A stretch of DNA of 64,000 bases, taken from contig CAVPVV010000001.1 of the NCBI GenBank assembly GCA_963709325.1, positions 186,001-250,000 of the forward strand. Reading direction: 5' to 3'. The notes under the pieces were generated by a model that made no database searches, had not been told where the DNA came from, and was given only the letters and a program-made list of their open reading frames with translations. How positions within the stretch are numbered: the stretch's first letter is position 1; the number at the start of each line of letters is the position of its first letter. This DNA comes from VFZN01 sp963709325. Its GTDB lineage: Bacteria; Acidobacteriota; Vicinamibacteria; Vicinamibacterales; UBA2999. Shown piece by piece: positions 1 to 9,072 of this stretch. The position numbers and the translations under genes are program-made.

Positions 1-597
1 CTTGGCCGACGGCTCGAGGAGTTCCTCGGCGGGCGTGCCGAACACGGTCACGGTGCCGGGCAGCCCTTCCTTCTCGAGGAACTCGCCGACGGCAATCGCC
101 GCGGCAATCCCAATCGGGCCCTGCGAACAGTGCTGGTCGCCGTGGAACGCGCCGTTCGTACCCCTCAGCGCGTCATACTCGACGATCACACCCATTTGCG
201 GCCGGCCGCCGCGCCCGCCCTTGAAGCGGGCGACCAACGCCGTGTCGAACCCGCCGACGCCGACTTCGACGCCGAAGTTGTGCTTGCGGAGCGTCTCGGC
301 CAGCTTCTGCACCGAGCGCGTTTCCTTGTAGCCGATCTCCGGGTGGGTGCAGATGTCGTCCGAGAGGGCCAGAAGCTCGGTGTCGAGGAGCTGCTTCGCG
401 CGTGTGGCCACGCCGTCGCGCTTCGGGTTCGGCGCAGCCAGCTTGGCGATCAGCGACGGCAGGTCGAGCCCTTTCTCGAGCGTGTCCATCTTCTGGAGCA
501 CGTCCTTCGCCGCCTCGCGCTCGGTCTGCGTCTCCTGCGCCCACGCCGGCGCCGCCAGTGCCAGTGCAACAAGTGCCGTGAGAACCCGTCCCGTCAT
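1..597 (-). CDS. M20-family peptidase/amidohydrolase, exported, C-terminus beyond window
   Basis: The open frame starts with ATG at 597 on the minus strand and runs off the left edge, giving 199 residues with no stop. Residues 1-20 form a Sec signal peptide ending in APAWAQ. After a helical stretch comes an M20 metallopeptidase N-terminal region: HPEIGYKE near residue 85, then VEYDALRG and HGDQHCSQGPIGIAAA, which match the metal-ligand and YDALPG regions of the AbgB/IAA-amidohydrolase branch. Such enzymes hydrolyse amide bonds of acyl or aminobenzoyl amino acids; the substrate cannot be told here. It follows the CBS-type gene on the same strand, separated by a short octamer-repeat spacer. The dimerisation domain and remaining ligands are outside the window. 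Confidence 0.8.
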   Translation of the reverse strand, partial: MTGRVLTALVALALAAPAWAQETQTEREAAKDVLQKMDTLEKGLDLPSLIAKLAAPNPKRDGVATRAKQLLDTELLALSDDICTHPEIGYKETRSVQKLAETLRKHNFGVEVGVGGFDTALVARFKGGRGGRPQMGVIVEYDALRGTNGAFHGDQHCSQGPIGIAAAIAVGEFLEKEGLPGTVTVFGTPAEELLEPSAK

Positions 598-617
598 TGC
601 CCCCTCGCGCCCCCGCC

Positions 618-657
618 TCTGGCCTTTGTGCCTTTGAACCCCTGTGCCTTGGAACCT
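618..657 (-). repeat. Five in-phase degenerate octamers in an intergenic spacer
   Basis: Read on the minus strand the spacer divides exactly into AGGTTCCA, AGGCACAG, GGGTTCAA, AGGCACAA and AGGCCAGA. Every unit starts with a purine then GG. The first three units resemble the right flank of the large array near 28.2 kb. It lies between the CBS-type gene stop and the M20 peptidase start. Confidence 0.6.
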
Positions 658-664
658 CGGTGCT

Positions 665-2036
665 CTAGCTGAGCGCCTTGATCACATCCCAGCGGGTAAT
701 GATGTAAGTCTCGTCGCTCTTGAAGTCGCGGACCAGCACCGCGGGGCTGGCATCGGTCAGCATCCCGGCCAGCGCGTCCACGCCGGTGGAGATGTCGGCG
801 AACGGAATAGCCGGCTCCATGATCGCCTCGACGGGGCCCTTGACGAGCTCGGGGTTGGCGACGATCGCTTCGAACAGGTGGCTTTCGCTGACCGACCCCA
901 CCAGGCGGCCGCCGGCCGTGACCGGCAACTGCGAGTAGGCGTTGGCGGTCATCAGGTTCGCCGCCCGCGCCGACTGGCTCCACGCATTCGATTGTGGTGA
1001 GTCGCGCCTTCTGGCGATCGGCGACGAGGTCCTTCGCGGTCAAGCCCTTCTTGTCGAGGAAGCCCTTTTCGCGCATCCAGTCGGGGTTGTACATCTTCCC
1101 CAGGTAGCGCGTCCCGTGGTCGTGGAAGATCACGACTACGGTTTCCCCGGCCTTGAAGCGATCCGCAAGCTGCAGCAGCCCGGCCAACGCCGAGCCGGCG
1201 GAGTTCCCGGCGAAGATCCCCTCTTCGCGGGCGATGCGGCTGGTCATGATCGCCGCGTCGCGGTCGGTCACCTTCTCGAAATGATCGATGACCGAGAAGT
1301 CGACGTTCTTCGGCAGGAAGTCCTCGCCGATGCCTTCGGTGATGTACGGGTAGATCTCGTTCTTGTCGAAGATCCCCGTCTCCTTGTACCTCTTGAACAC
1401 CGACCCGTAGGTGTCGATGCCCCATACCTTCACCGACGGCTTCTGCTCCTTGAGGAATCGGCCCACGCCGCAGATGGTCCCGCCGGTGCCGACGCCGACC
1501 ACGAGGTGATCGACCCGGCCGTCGGTCTGATCCCAGATCTCGGGGCCGGTCTGCTCGTAATGGGCCACCGAGTTCGACGGGTTGTCGTACTGGTTCGCCT
1601 TCCAGCTGTTAGGTGTCTCGCGCTCGAGACGGGACGACACCGAATAGTAGGAGCGTGGATCTTCCGGGTCCACGTCGGTGGGGCAGACGATCACGTCGGC
1701 GCCGAACGCGCGGAGGGCGTCCACTTTCTCCTTGGACTGCTTGTCGGTGGTGGTGAAGATGCACTTGTAGCCCTTCACCACGGCGGCAATCGCCAGCCCC
1801 ATCCCGGTGTTCCCGGACGTGCCCTCGATGATCGTGCCACCCGGCTTCAGCCGGCCGTCCTGCTCGGCGTCCTCGATCATCTTGAGGGCCATCCGGTCCT
1901 TGATCGAGTTGCCGGGATTGAAGGTTTCTATCTTCGCCAACACGTCGGCGGCGACGGTGCCGCGGGTGATCCGGTTGATGCGGACGAGCGGAGTGTGACC
2001 GATGGTGTCGAGGATCGTGTCGCTGATTTTGTTCAT
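665..2036 (-). CDS. Cystathionine beta-synthase/cysteine synthase with C-terminal CBS pair, frame interrupted
   Basis: A fold-type II PLP enzyme making cystathionine or cysteine from serine or O-acetylserine. Lys46 in NPGNSIKDR is the Schiff-base lysine; EGTSGNTG (71-78) binds substrate and VGVGTGGTICG binds the PLP phosphate. The catalytic domain (about 1-330) is intact. Around residue 350 (near position 986) the frame must gain one base: the first frame continues as Arg-rich nonsense, while the +1 frame reads AWSQSARAANLMTANAYSQLPV-type CBS-domain sequence to KALS and a stop at 665. Skipping one base gives about 456 residues, normal for the family. A TAGAAT box at 2072-2067 lies 30 bp upstream of the start. 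Whether this is CBS or a CysK-like enzyme cannot be settled by sequence alone. Confidence 0.85.
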
Positions 2037-2066
2037 GCGCGCAGCGGCAACGGCGGCCGTGACCCG

Positions 2067-2072
2067 ATTCTA
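2067..2072 (-). promoter_or_regulatory. Possible -10 element for the CBS-type gene
   Basis: TAGAAT on the minus strand would place transcription start near 2060 and a 24-nt leader before the ATG at 2036. No convincing -35 box is visible. The rest of the 182-bp divergent spacer (2037-2218) shows no gene. Confidence 0.35.
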
Positions 2073-2218
2073 CTCCCTGCCATCCGGAGGCAGTCCGATG
2101 CCGGGCAGCGCGGAGACGGATGAAACGCGAACGGCAAATTCGCGAACTGATGTGCTAATCTCATCCAACTCCGTGATCCCGACTGCTGGTCGATAAATGT
2201 AGACGCACGTCCTCCCTC

Positions 2219-4183
2219 ATGCGCAGTTCGATGCAATCCTGCGATGTGGCCGCGGCTGCCGACCCGGTGCCGCGGGCGTCTATCGTCATTCCGACTCTCG
2301 GTAACGCGCTGATCGTGCCCTGCCTGGCCAGCATCCGCCGGCACGTGCCCGCGGATCTTGCCTACGAGGTCGTGGTGCTGGCCAACGGCCTGTCGGGGGA
2401 TCGCGTCGCGGCGATCGACGCTGTCGGCTGGCCCGCGCTGCGGGTGCTCCACACCGCTGTCAATGTCGGTTTCGGGGCCGCCTGCAACCGCGCCGCCGCT
2501 GCGGCAAGGGGCGAATACCTGGTCTTCCTGAACGACGACACCGAAGTCCTGCCAGGCTGGCTCGAGGCCTTGGTCACCACAGCCGACCGGCACCCGCGGG
2601 CGGCAGCCGTGGGGAGCCTGATTCTCTTCCCGGATGGTTCCATCCAGGAGGCCGGATCGGTGGTCTGGCGGGACGCGTCGACGAGCGGCGTCGGGCGAGG
2701 AGTGGCGGCTGACGGGTTCGCCGGCTTCCTGCGGCGCGTGGATTACTGCTCGGCATGCTCGCTGCTCGTGCGCCGGCAGCAGTTCGAGGCGGTTGGCGGT
2801 TTCGACGGGCGCTACTATCCGGCCTACTACGAAGACGTCGATCTCTGCTTTGCCTTCGCCCGCGACGGATTCGACGTCCTGTTCGAACCGCGATCCCGGC
2901 TCGTGCACCACGAAAGCGTGAGCAGCAGCACGCCGCGCAAGACCCACCTGGTGTTGCGCCACCGTGAGGTGTTTCGTCAGAAGTGGGCCGGCGTTCTGGA
3001 TCGCCTCGACCCGGTGCCAGTTGCCGCAGACGACACCGTGCTGTCGCGTGCCGTCGAGCGGGCCCGAGGTGAGCATCACCTGCTGTTCATCGACGATCGT
3101 CCTCCGCAGCGAGGCTGCGGCGCCGGATTCGCCGTCTTGCTCGATGCGATCGACGAGCTGCAGGGCACCGGCTGCGCAATCACCGTCGCCTGCAGCGACA
3201 AGCTCGATGGCGACCTCGACGATCTGGCCGCGCTCGGCGTGCAGGTGATGCGGGAGCCGCCCGACGCGGTGCTCACTGGAAAGGCCGGCGAGTTCGACCG
3301 TGTCGTGATCTCCCGCCCGCACAACTTCGAACGCTACGCTTCCCTGGTCCGCGCCCATCAGCCGCAGGCATCGCTCGTCTACCTCGTCGAGGCGCTCTTC
3401 TACAGGCGGATGCAGCGGACCCTCCAGCTGACGCCCGAATCGCCCGAGCGCACGGCCCTGACCGCCGAGATGATCCAGTCGCGGGACATGGAACGGGGTA
3501 TCCCCCGCCTCGCCGACCAGGTCGTCTGCGTCTCCGACGAAGAGGCGGCGATTCTGGCGGCGGTCCCGCGCGGTTGTCCCATCGAGGTCGTTCGCCCGAT
3601 CGAGCGCCGGCTCGCGCCGACCACGACAGGGTTCGAAGGCCGCCGCGGGCTGTTGTTCACGCCGGGATGGCTGGCCGGTGACGGCAGCCCGAATGTCGAC
3701 GCCCTGGTGTGGTTCGTCGCCGACGTGTTGCCCATCCTTCAGCGGAGCCGGCCGGAGATTCGGCTGCGAGTAACCGGCGCCAATCCACCGTTGCCGGTGA
3801 GGCAGCTGGCCGGCGACGCCGTGGAGCTGCTCGGATACGTTCCCGACCTTCGTTCGCTCTACGAAACGGCGCGCGTCGTCATCGTCCCGATGCGGGTCGG
3901 CTCCGGAGTCAAGGTGAAGTGCCTTGAAGCCGTCCAGTATGGGGTGCCGGTCGTGTCGACGCCGGTCGGCGCCGAGGGACTGTCGCTGCGCGACCCGCGA
4001 GCCGTGGTCGTGGCCAGTGATGCCGTCGCCTTTGCCGACGCCGTTCTCGAGCTGCACGAATCAGCCGAAGCGTGGACACGACAACGGACCCGCGTTCTCG
4101 CAGTCGCTGAGGCGTGGCAGGCCCAGCCGGATCGCAGCTGGCGCCACGTACTTGTCCCACCAGCCCCGAAAGGTACTGCATGA
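2219..4183 (+). CDS. Two-domain glycosyltransferase (GT2 followed by GT4-like)
   Basis: A 654-residue cytoplasmic protein with two glycosyltransferase modules. Residues about 21-230 are a GT-A GT2 domain: SIVIPTLG opens it, FLNDDTE near 102-108 is the metal/nucleotide-sugar DXD-type motif, and YYPAYYEDVDLC is the acceptor-side motif common in rhamnosyl/galactosyl transferases. Residues about 475-640 resemble the C-terminal GT-B half of GT4 enzymes, with VGSGVKVKCLEAVQYGVPVVSTPVGAEGL as the sugar-nucleotide loop region (split here by description only). The middle has no recognised fold. The stop overlaps the next start by ATGA, so translation is probably coupled. Likely role: assembly of a surface polysaccharide or protein glycan; sugar and acceptor unknown. 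ATG at 2231 is an alternative start. Confidence 0.82.
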   Translation: MRSSMQSCDVAAAADPVPRASIVIPTLGNALIVPCLASIRRHVPADLAYEVVVLANGLSGDRVAAIDAVGWPALRVLHTAVNVGFGAACNRAAAAARGEYLVFLNDDTEVLPGWLEALVTTADRHPRAAAVGSLILFPDGSIQEAGSVVWRDASTSGVGRGVAADGFAGFLRRVDYCSACSLLVRRQQFEAVGGFDGRYYPAYYEDVDLCFAFARDGFDVLFEPRSRLVHHESVSSSTPRKTHLVLRHREVFRQKWAGVLDRLDPVPVAADDTVLSRAVERARGEHHLLFIDDRPPQRGCGAGFAVLLDAIDELQGTGCAITVACSDKLDGDLDDLAALGVQVMREPPDAVLTGKAGEFDRVVISRPHNFERYASLVRAHQPQASLVYLVEALFYRRMQRTLQLTPESPERTALTAEMIQSRDMERGIPRLADQVVCVSDEEAAILAAVPRGCPIEVVRPIERRLAPTTTGFEGRRGLLFTPGWLAGDGSPNVDALVWFVADVLPILQRSRPEIRLRVTGANPPLPVRQLAGDAVELLGYVPDLRSLYETARVVIVPMRVGSGVKVKCLEAVQYGVPVVSTPVGAEGLSLRDPRAVVVASDAVAFADAVLELHESAEAWTRQRTRVLAVAEAWQAQPDRSWRHVLVPPAPKGTA

Positions 4184-5887
4184 CGCCCATTAATCCGGCG
4201 AATCTACCGGCCCTCGAACCGTCCCCGACCGTGGTCCCGCTCCGGCACCGCGGCCTGTCCGACGTGACCTCGGCGGCCGTCGATCTCGCCGACCTCAACA
4301 GCCCGCACACCCTCGCGGCGCTTTCCGTGCCGCCGGGCGCTGTGGTGCTGGACGTGGGGTGCGGTCCAGGCATCGTCTCGCGCGCGCTTGCCGAGCGCGG
4401 GTGCCGCGTCTACGGGATCGAGATCGACTCACGCAAGGCAGCTGTCGCCCGCGCGTCATGCGTCGAGGTCGCCGAGGCCGACCTCGAGACGGTGTCGCTG
4501 CCGGCGCTGTTCGTCGGCCAGCGCTTCGACGCGATCCTCTGCCTCGACGTCCTCGAGCACCTGAAGAACCCGGTCGCGGTGTTGAGCGAACTGCGCGCGA
4601 TGCTGGCGCCCGGCGGAGCGGTGCTGATCTCGGTGCCGAACGTGACCCATGGTGCGCTCCGCCTCGAGCTGTTGCAGGGGCGCTTCGGGTATCGCAACAG
4701 CGGCCTGCTGGATCGCGGGCACCTGCGTTTCTTCGACGGCAGGGCGCTCGCGGATCTGGTCCGCGACGCCGGCTTTTCCGCCGAGACGACGCTGCGGGTG
4801 ATCAGGCGGCTGGATCAGACCGAGTTCGAGATCGATCTGGACGCGGTGCCCGAAGCGGTCCGCGAGTCGCTGGAGCGCGATCCCGACGCGCTCACCTACC
4901 AGTTCTTCGTCGTTGCGCGTCCGCTGCGGGATGGCCAGTCAAGGAACGAGGGCTCGAGCCTCCTCGAGCGCCTTCGCGCCCGCCTCGATCAGGTCACCGC
5001 TGAACTCGAGAAGGCGGGCACCTACGCCCGTTCTCTCGAAGCCGAACTGAAGAATCGCGATATCCACCTGCAGGGCGCCACCGACCAGGCGTCGCGAATC
5101 GCCGAACTGACGGCGGAGCTCGAGAAGGCCGGAGGTTATGCGCGATCGCTCGAGGCCGAGCTGAGACAGACGGAACGCAGACCTTCAGAACCTGACGGCG
5201 CAGGAGACGCGGATTGGCCAGCTCAGTGCCGAGGTCGCGAAGGCCTCGACGTATGCGCGGCACCTCGAAGCCGAGATTGCCAGCCGGGACGAGCGGGGGC
5301 GCGCGCTGGAGGAGCAACTCTCCTCCAGCCGTTCGCACGCCGAAGCGCTCGCGAACGCGATGCAGTCGATGCAGCAGCAGGCGGAAGAGAACGAGGCCAC
5401 GGCCGCGTCCCGGGAAGCGGTCGTCGAAGACCTCCAGCGACTGCTCGACGACCAAGCGTCTTACGCCCGGTACCTCGAGGTTGAACTCAGAAAGCGGGTC
5501 GGCGAACTCGCCATTTACGATGACGAACTCCACGCGTTGCGGGCGCACGTCCAGAAGACCGAGGCCGCAATTGCGGAGCGGGATGCTCTGCTTGCCGCCG
5601 CCGGCGCGGCTCGCTCGGAGCTCCAGTCAACGGTCGAGGTCAGCGGCCGCGAGCTTGAACACCGCGAAGACGAACTCCGTGTCTTGCGTCTCGAACTGAC
5701 GAACGCTCTCACCGCGCGCCACCAGCAAGTCGCCGAGGTCACCCGGCTCCTGGACCAGTACCGGAGCCGCCTCGCCACTCGCGGAGCCGATGCCTTCGTC
5801 GAGAGAGCGCCCGGACTTTACCGCGTGCTGCGCAGCCTGCTGGCCACTGTCCTCGAGCGGTGGAGGCGGCCTGAGTTTCCACGGTAG
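4180..5887 (+). CDS. Class I SAM methyltransferase fused to a long repetitive coiled coil, frame interrupted
   Basis: Residues about 35-215 are a class I methyltransferase: VVLDVGCGPG (about 54-63) is the SAM-binding glycine loop and ILCLDVLEHL the motif after beta-4, as in UbiG/Methyltransf_23 proteins. From about residue 260 the protein becomes a coiled coil with a repeated YAR-x-LE-x-E-L motif whose Tyr codons lie at 5023, 5137, 5252 and 5462. The first interval is 114 nt (38 residues) and the second 115 nt; the extra base sits near 5170, where frame 1 degrades and frame 2 continues as RNADLQNLTAQ. With one base skipped the protein is 568 residues and ends at the TAG at 5887, overlapping the next GTG start. 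It probably methylates a glycan or chain end and uses the coiled coil for assembly or length control; that role is inference. Confidence 0.78.
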
Positions 5888-7179
5888 TGGCGCTCATCGA
5901 GTGTCTGGAGGTCGCGCCAGCCGAAGGAGGAAGTGAGCAGCTCCACTCCTGGCACGTGGATTACCCGATCGCCGGCAGTGTCGCCGAGGCCGCGGCTTTC
6001 GAGATTCGCGGCTGGGTGGCGGGACGCCATGCGCCGGCCGTCGCCATCGAGTTGCTGGACGGCGAACGCCTCTTGCGGCGCGTGCCGATCGACATCCGGC
6101 GGGACGACGTCGCCGCCTTGCATCCGGATGCCCGTTTTGCGGCGGTGAGCGGATTCGCGACGGTCCTGCCGATGCGTCCCGATGGTCTGCGCCGCCTCGA
6201 CCTACGAGCCGTCCTTGCCGATCAACGGCGCGTTCCGATCGTGACGCTGGGGCTCGGGCCCAAATGGCGGGAGGACGCGCCTGGCCGGGCACCGCTGGTT
6301 TCGGTCATCATTCCGTGCTTCCGCCAGGCGCACTATCTGCACGAAGCGATCGAGAGCGTCCTCGGTCAAACCTATCCGCACGTCGAGATCGTGGTCGTAG
6401 ACGACGGGTCACCCGATAATACCGGGGAAGTGGCCGCGCGATACCCTGGTGTCCGCTACCTGCGCCAACCGAACGGCGGGGTCTCGGCGGCGCGGAACCT
6501 GGGCATTCGATCGTCGAGCGGCGACTTTCTGCTGTTCCTTGATGCCGACGACTGGCTGTTGCCCACGGCCGTCGAGGCCAGCCTTGCCTGTATCGCCGCC
6601 TCGCCCGAAGTGGCATTCGTGTCGGGCCGGTTCCGCTTCGTGGCCGCAGACGGCGCGACTCTCTACGAGCGCCTCGGGCAGAGCGTAGCGGGTGACCCGT
6701 ACGCGCAGATGCTGCGCCGCAACTACATCGCCGCGTTGTGCACGGTGATGTTCCGGCGATCCGTCTTCGAAGCGGTCGCCGGCTTCTCATCGTCGTTCAG
6801 CATCTGTGCCGATTACGACCTGTATCTGCGAATACTCCGCCAGTTTCCCGCCGCGTCGCATCAGGTCGAGATTGCCGCGTATCGGCGGCACGGCCTGGGC
6901 CTCAGCATGCATATCGATCGGCTGCTGCGCGAGGCGCTCGCGGCCTTGGACGCGCAGCGGCCCTCTCTACGAGGGGACCCCGTTCTGATCGATGCTTATC
7001 GCTCGGGCCGCCGCTTCTGGAAAGCGGTCGCCGCGGACACCATCGCCCGGCAGGTGAGGGCCGACTGGCACAACGGAAACCTGACCTTGGCGCTTCGCGG
7101 CTGCCTGCGACTGTGGCAATGCGGATGGTCCGGAATCGCCCCTCTCCGCCAACGGGGATACTCGGGAGTGAGCGCGTGA
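5887..7179 (+). CDS. GT2 glycosyltransferase with N-terminal beta-rich domain
   Basis: A 430-residue GT2 enzyme. Residues 1-135 form a beta-rich module containing FEIRGWVAGR and SGFATVLPM, of the kind found before some bacterial polysaccharide glycosyltransferases. The catalytic GT-A domain begins at VSVIIPCFRQ (about 138); VVVDDGSPDNT binds the nucleotide, FLDADDW (about 217-223) is the DXD motif, and CADYDLYLR resembles the ED motif that supplies the base. The GTG start shares its G with the preceding TAG, and the stop overlaps the next GTG start, so the four cassette genes look translationally coupled. Donor and acceptor sugars cannot be deduced. Confidence 0.82.
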   Translation: MALIECLEVAPAEGGSEQLHSWHVDYPIAGSVAEAAAFEIRGWVAGRHAPAVAIELLDGERLLRRVPIDIRRDDVAALHPDARFAAVSGFATVLPMRPDGLRRLDLRAVLADQRRVPIVTLGLGPKWREDAPGRAPLVSVIIPCFRQAHYLHEAIESVLGQTYPHVEIVVVDDGSPDNTGEVAARYPGVRYLRQPNGGVSAARNLGIRSSSGDFLLFLDADDWLLPTAVEASLACIAASPEVAFVSGRFRFVAADGATLYERLGQSVAGDPYAQMLRRNYIAALCTVMFRRSVFEAVAGFSSSFSICADYDLYLRILRQFPAASHQVEIAAYRRHGLGLSMHIDRLLREALAALDAQRPSLRGDPVLIDAYRSGRRFWKAVAADTIARQVRADWHNGNLTLALRGCLRLWQCGWSGIAPLRQRGYSGVSA

Positions 7180-8996
7180 TATTCGGCGTCATGCTGGTCC
7201 GCAACGAAGCGGACATCATCCAGGCCAATCTGCGCTACCACCTGTCGCTCGGGATCGATCACATCCTGGTGGTCGACAACGGCTCGACTGATGGGACGCT
7301 CCAGAAACTCGAGCGCTTCGTTGAGACCGGGCGGGTCCACGTGTCGTCGCGCCCGGGTGTGTTTCTCCAGTCGGCCATGGCCAGCGACATCGCCCGGGAA
7401 GCCTTCCTCCGCGGTGCCGATTGGGTGATCCCGATCGACGCCGACGAGTTCTGGCACGTGCCGGACGGCACGCTCGGCGACGTTCTGGACGCGTCGGGCG
7501 ATGTCGGCGTGCTCGAAGCCGAGGTCGTGAATTTCGTGCAGCACCGTTCTCAGGAAGAGCTTACATCCGAGGCGATCCTCAAGATGACGCGCCGGCCACC
7601 CGATCCGATCGGCGGATCGGGTGAGGCCGATCGCCTGGTGGAGTCGGGCCAGATTGCGTTCGTCGAGATCTGCTACCCGCCAAAGTGCATCAGCCGAGGG
7701 TCGATCGCCTTGCAGATCGCTCAAGGCAATCATTCGGCCACGGGAACCTATGGTCCCGCTCGACCGACCGCCGCGATTCGCTGCCTTCACGCTCCGTTGC
7801 GCGCCCGGGCCGCGCTGCAGCGCCAGAAGCTGGATCGCGGCCGGCCCGCAGCGGAGATCGAGGACTATCTGCGCCACACCTGGCAACTGCGGCGATGGCG
7901 CCGCCTCGCCGCCGAGGGTGGGATCGACGCCGAATGGCGGGCAAACAGCTACCTCGCCGACGAGCTCGACGTGCTGGGCGTCACCCATCCGCTCGTGATC
8001 GACATGGCGCTCCACGACCTCGTGAGGCCGTGGATCGAAACCGAGCCCGCAGCGACGCGGCATCGGCACCACCTGTCCTCTGGCAAGGATGCCGACGCCG
8101 GGCCCGAGCTTTCCTTCCCGTCCCCGGATCAGATGAAGTCGGTGCTCGATCGGATGGAGCAGGTCGAGGGCTGGTTTCGGCGCGACGAGGGCGAGTTGCT
8201 CTTCGACGTCGCACACCGGGCTGCGGCCGGACAGGAGTCGCCCGCCATCGTCGAGATCGGGAGTTATTGCGGCCGGTCCACTGTCGTTCTGGCGAGTGCC
8301 GCGCGCCTCGCCAGCCCGAAGGCGCTCGTCTATGCCATCGATCCGCACGAGGGGGAAGTCGGCGCTGGCGACACCATCGGTGGTGTGAGGCGCGAGCTGT
8401 CCACATTCGATCACTTCCAAACCAACATCGCCGCCGCCGGATTCTCCGACGTCGTCGTCCCGATTCGCCGCCGCTCGCACGAGGTCACGTGGGAGACGCC
8501 GATCGCCCTCCTGTTCGTCGATGGACTGCACGATTACGCAAGTGTCGCCCGTGACTTTCAGCATTTCGAGCCTTACCTGCTTCTCGGCGCATATGTCGCG
8601 TTTCACGATTGCGACGACAACTATCCGGGCGTGCGGGCGTTCGTGGCCGGCATCGCCGCTGACCCGGCGTACGAGCAAGCGGGAATTGCCTCTAGCTTGC
8701 GAGTCTTTCGGTGCCGCGAGGTCAGGCCGCGAAATCACCTCGCCGTGCTGCGCGCCCGCCTCGCCCAGCAGGAGAAGGGCATTGCCTTTCTGATGGGGGA
8801 GGTCGCCGCGCGCGAACAGACCATCCGCGAGCGCGAGGAAGGCATCGAGTGGCTTCGCGGAGTCGTCAGCGATCGTGAGGCCGCCGTCGCCGAGCTCGAA
8901 AAAGGTATCGAATGGCTCCGCAACGAGGTTCGGGATCGCGAGCGGACGATCGAAACGCTGCGCTCGCACCTCGAGCGCGAACAGAGGCGATCGTAG
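7176..8996 (+). CDS. Glycosyltransferase-methyltransferase fusion with C-terminal 21-residue repeats
   Basis: A 606-residue three-part protein starting at GTG 7176 inside the previous stop (GTGA). Residues 1 to about 270 match the Glyco_tranf_2_4 type: MLVRNEADII, VVDNGSTDGT and IDADEFW (about 87-93) as DXD. Residues about 325-500 are a Methyltransf_24-like SAM domain with IVEIGSYCGRST (about 358) and LLFVDGLHDYASV. The tail (about 523-606) is a coiled coil with three tandem 21-residue units marked by KGIAFL, EGIEWL and KGIEWL, whose Gly codons at 8778, 8841 and 8904 are exactly 63 nt apart. The combination suggests a glycan-modifying enzyme held in a complex by its coiled coil, parallel to the 4180 gene. 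Confidence 0.8.
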   Translation: MIFGVMLVRNEADIIQANLRYHLSLGIDHILVVDNGSTDGTLQKLERFVETGRVHVSSRPGVFLQSAMASDIAREAFLRGADWVIPIDADEFWHVPDGTLGDVLDASGDVGVLEAEVVNFVQHRSQEELTSEAILKMTRRPPDPIGGSGEADRLVESGQIAFVEICYPPKCISRGSIALQIAQGNHSATGTYGPARPTAAIRCLHAPLRARAALQRQKLDRGRPAAEIEDYLRHTWQLRRWRRLAAEGGIDAEWRANSYLADELDVLGVTHPLVIDMALHDLVRPWIETEPAATRHRHHLSSGKDADAGPELSFPSPDQMKSVLDRMEQVEGWFRRDEGELLFDVAHRAAAGQESPAIVEIGSYCGRSTVVLASAARLASPKALVYAIDPHEGEVGAGDTIGGVRRELSTFDHFQTNIAAAGFSDVVVPIRRRSHEVTWETPIALLFVDGLHDYASVARDFQHFEPYLLLGAYVAFHDCDDNYPGVRAFVAGIAADPAYEQAGIASSLRVFRCREVRPRNHLAVLRARLAQQEKGIAFLMGEVAAREQTIREREEGIEWLRGVVSDREAAVAELEKGIEWLRNEVRDRERTIETLRSHLEREQRRS

Positions 8997-9059
8997 GCAC
9001 GGCCCTCGCGCCGCAGCGTTGGTTCGCCGGCCGCTCGTGCGTGCCGCATCGTTCACCAG

Positions 9060-9065
9060 TACAAT
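9060..9065 (+). promoter_or_regulatory. -10-like TACAAT directly before the nitrilase start
   Basis: TACAAT ends 7 nt before the TTG at 9073, so transcription would start at about the first codon. This is one of several such arrangements in the window. No clear -35 is seen. Confidence 0.45.
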
Positions 9066-9072
9066 CCGCGCG

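Noticed and set aside
2033..4057. A 674-codon open frame antisense to the first glycosyltransferase
   Set aside because: It mirrors the third-position GC bias of the plus-strand gene, has no family motifs, and similar antisense frames lie opposite most long genes here.
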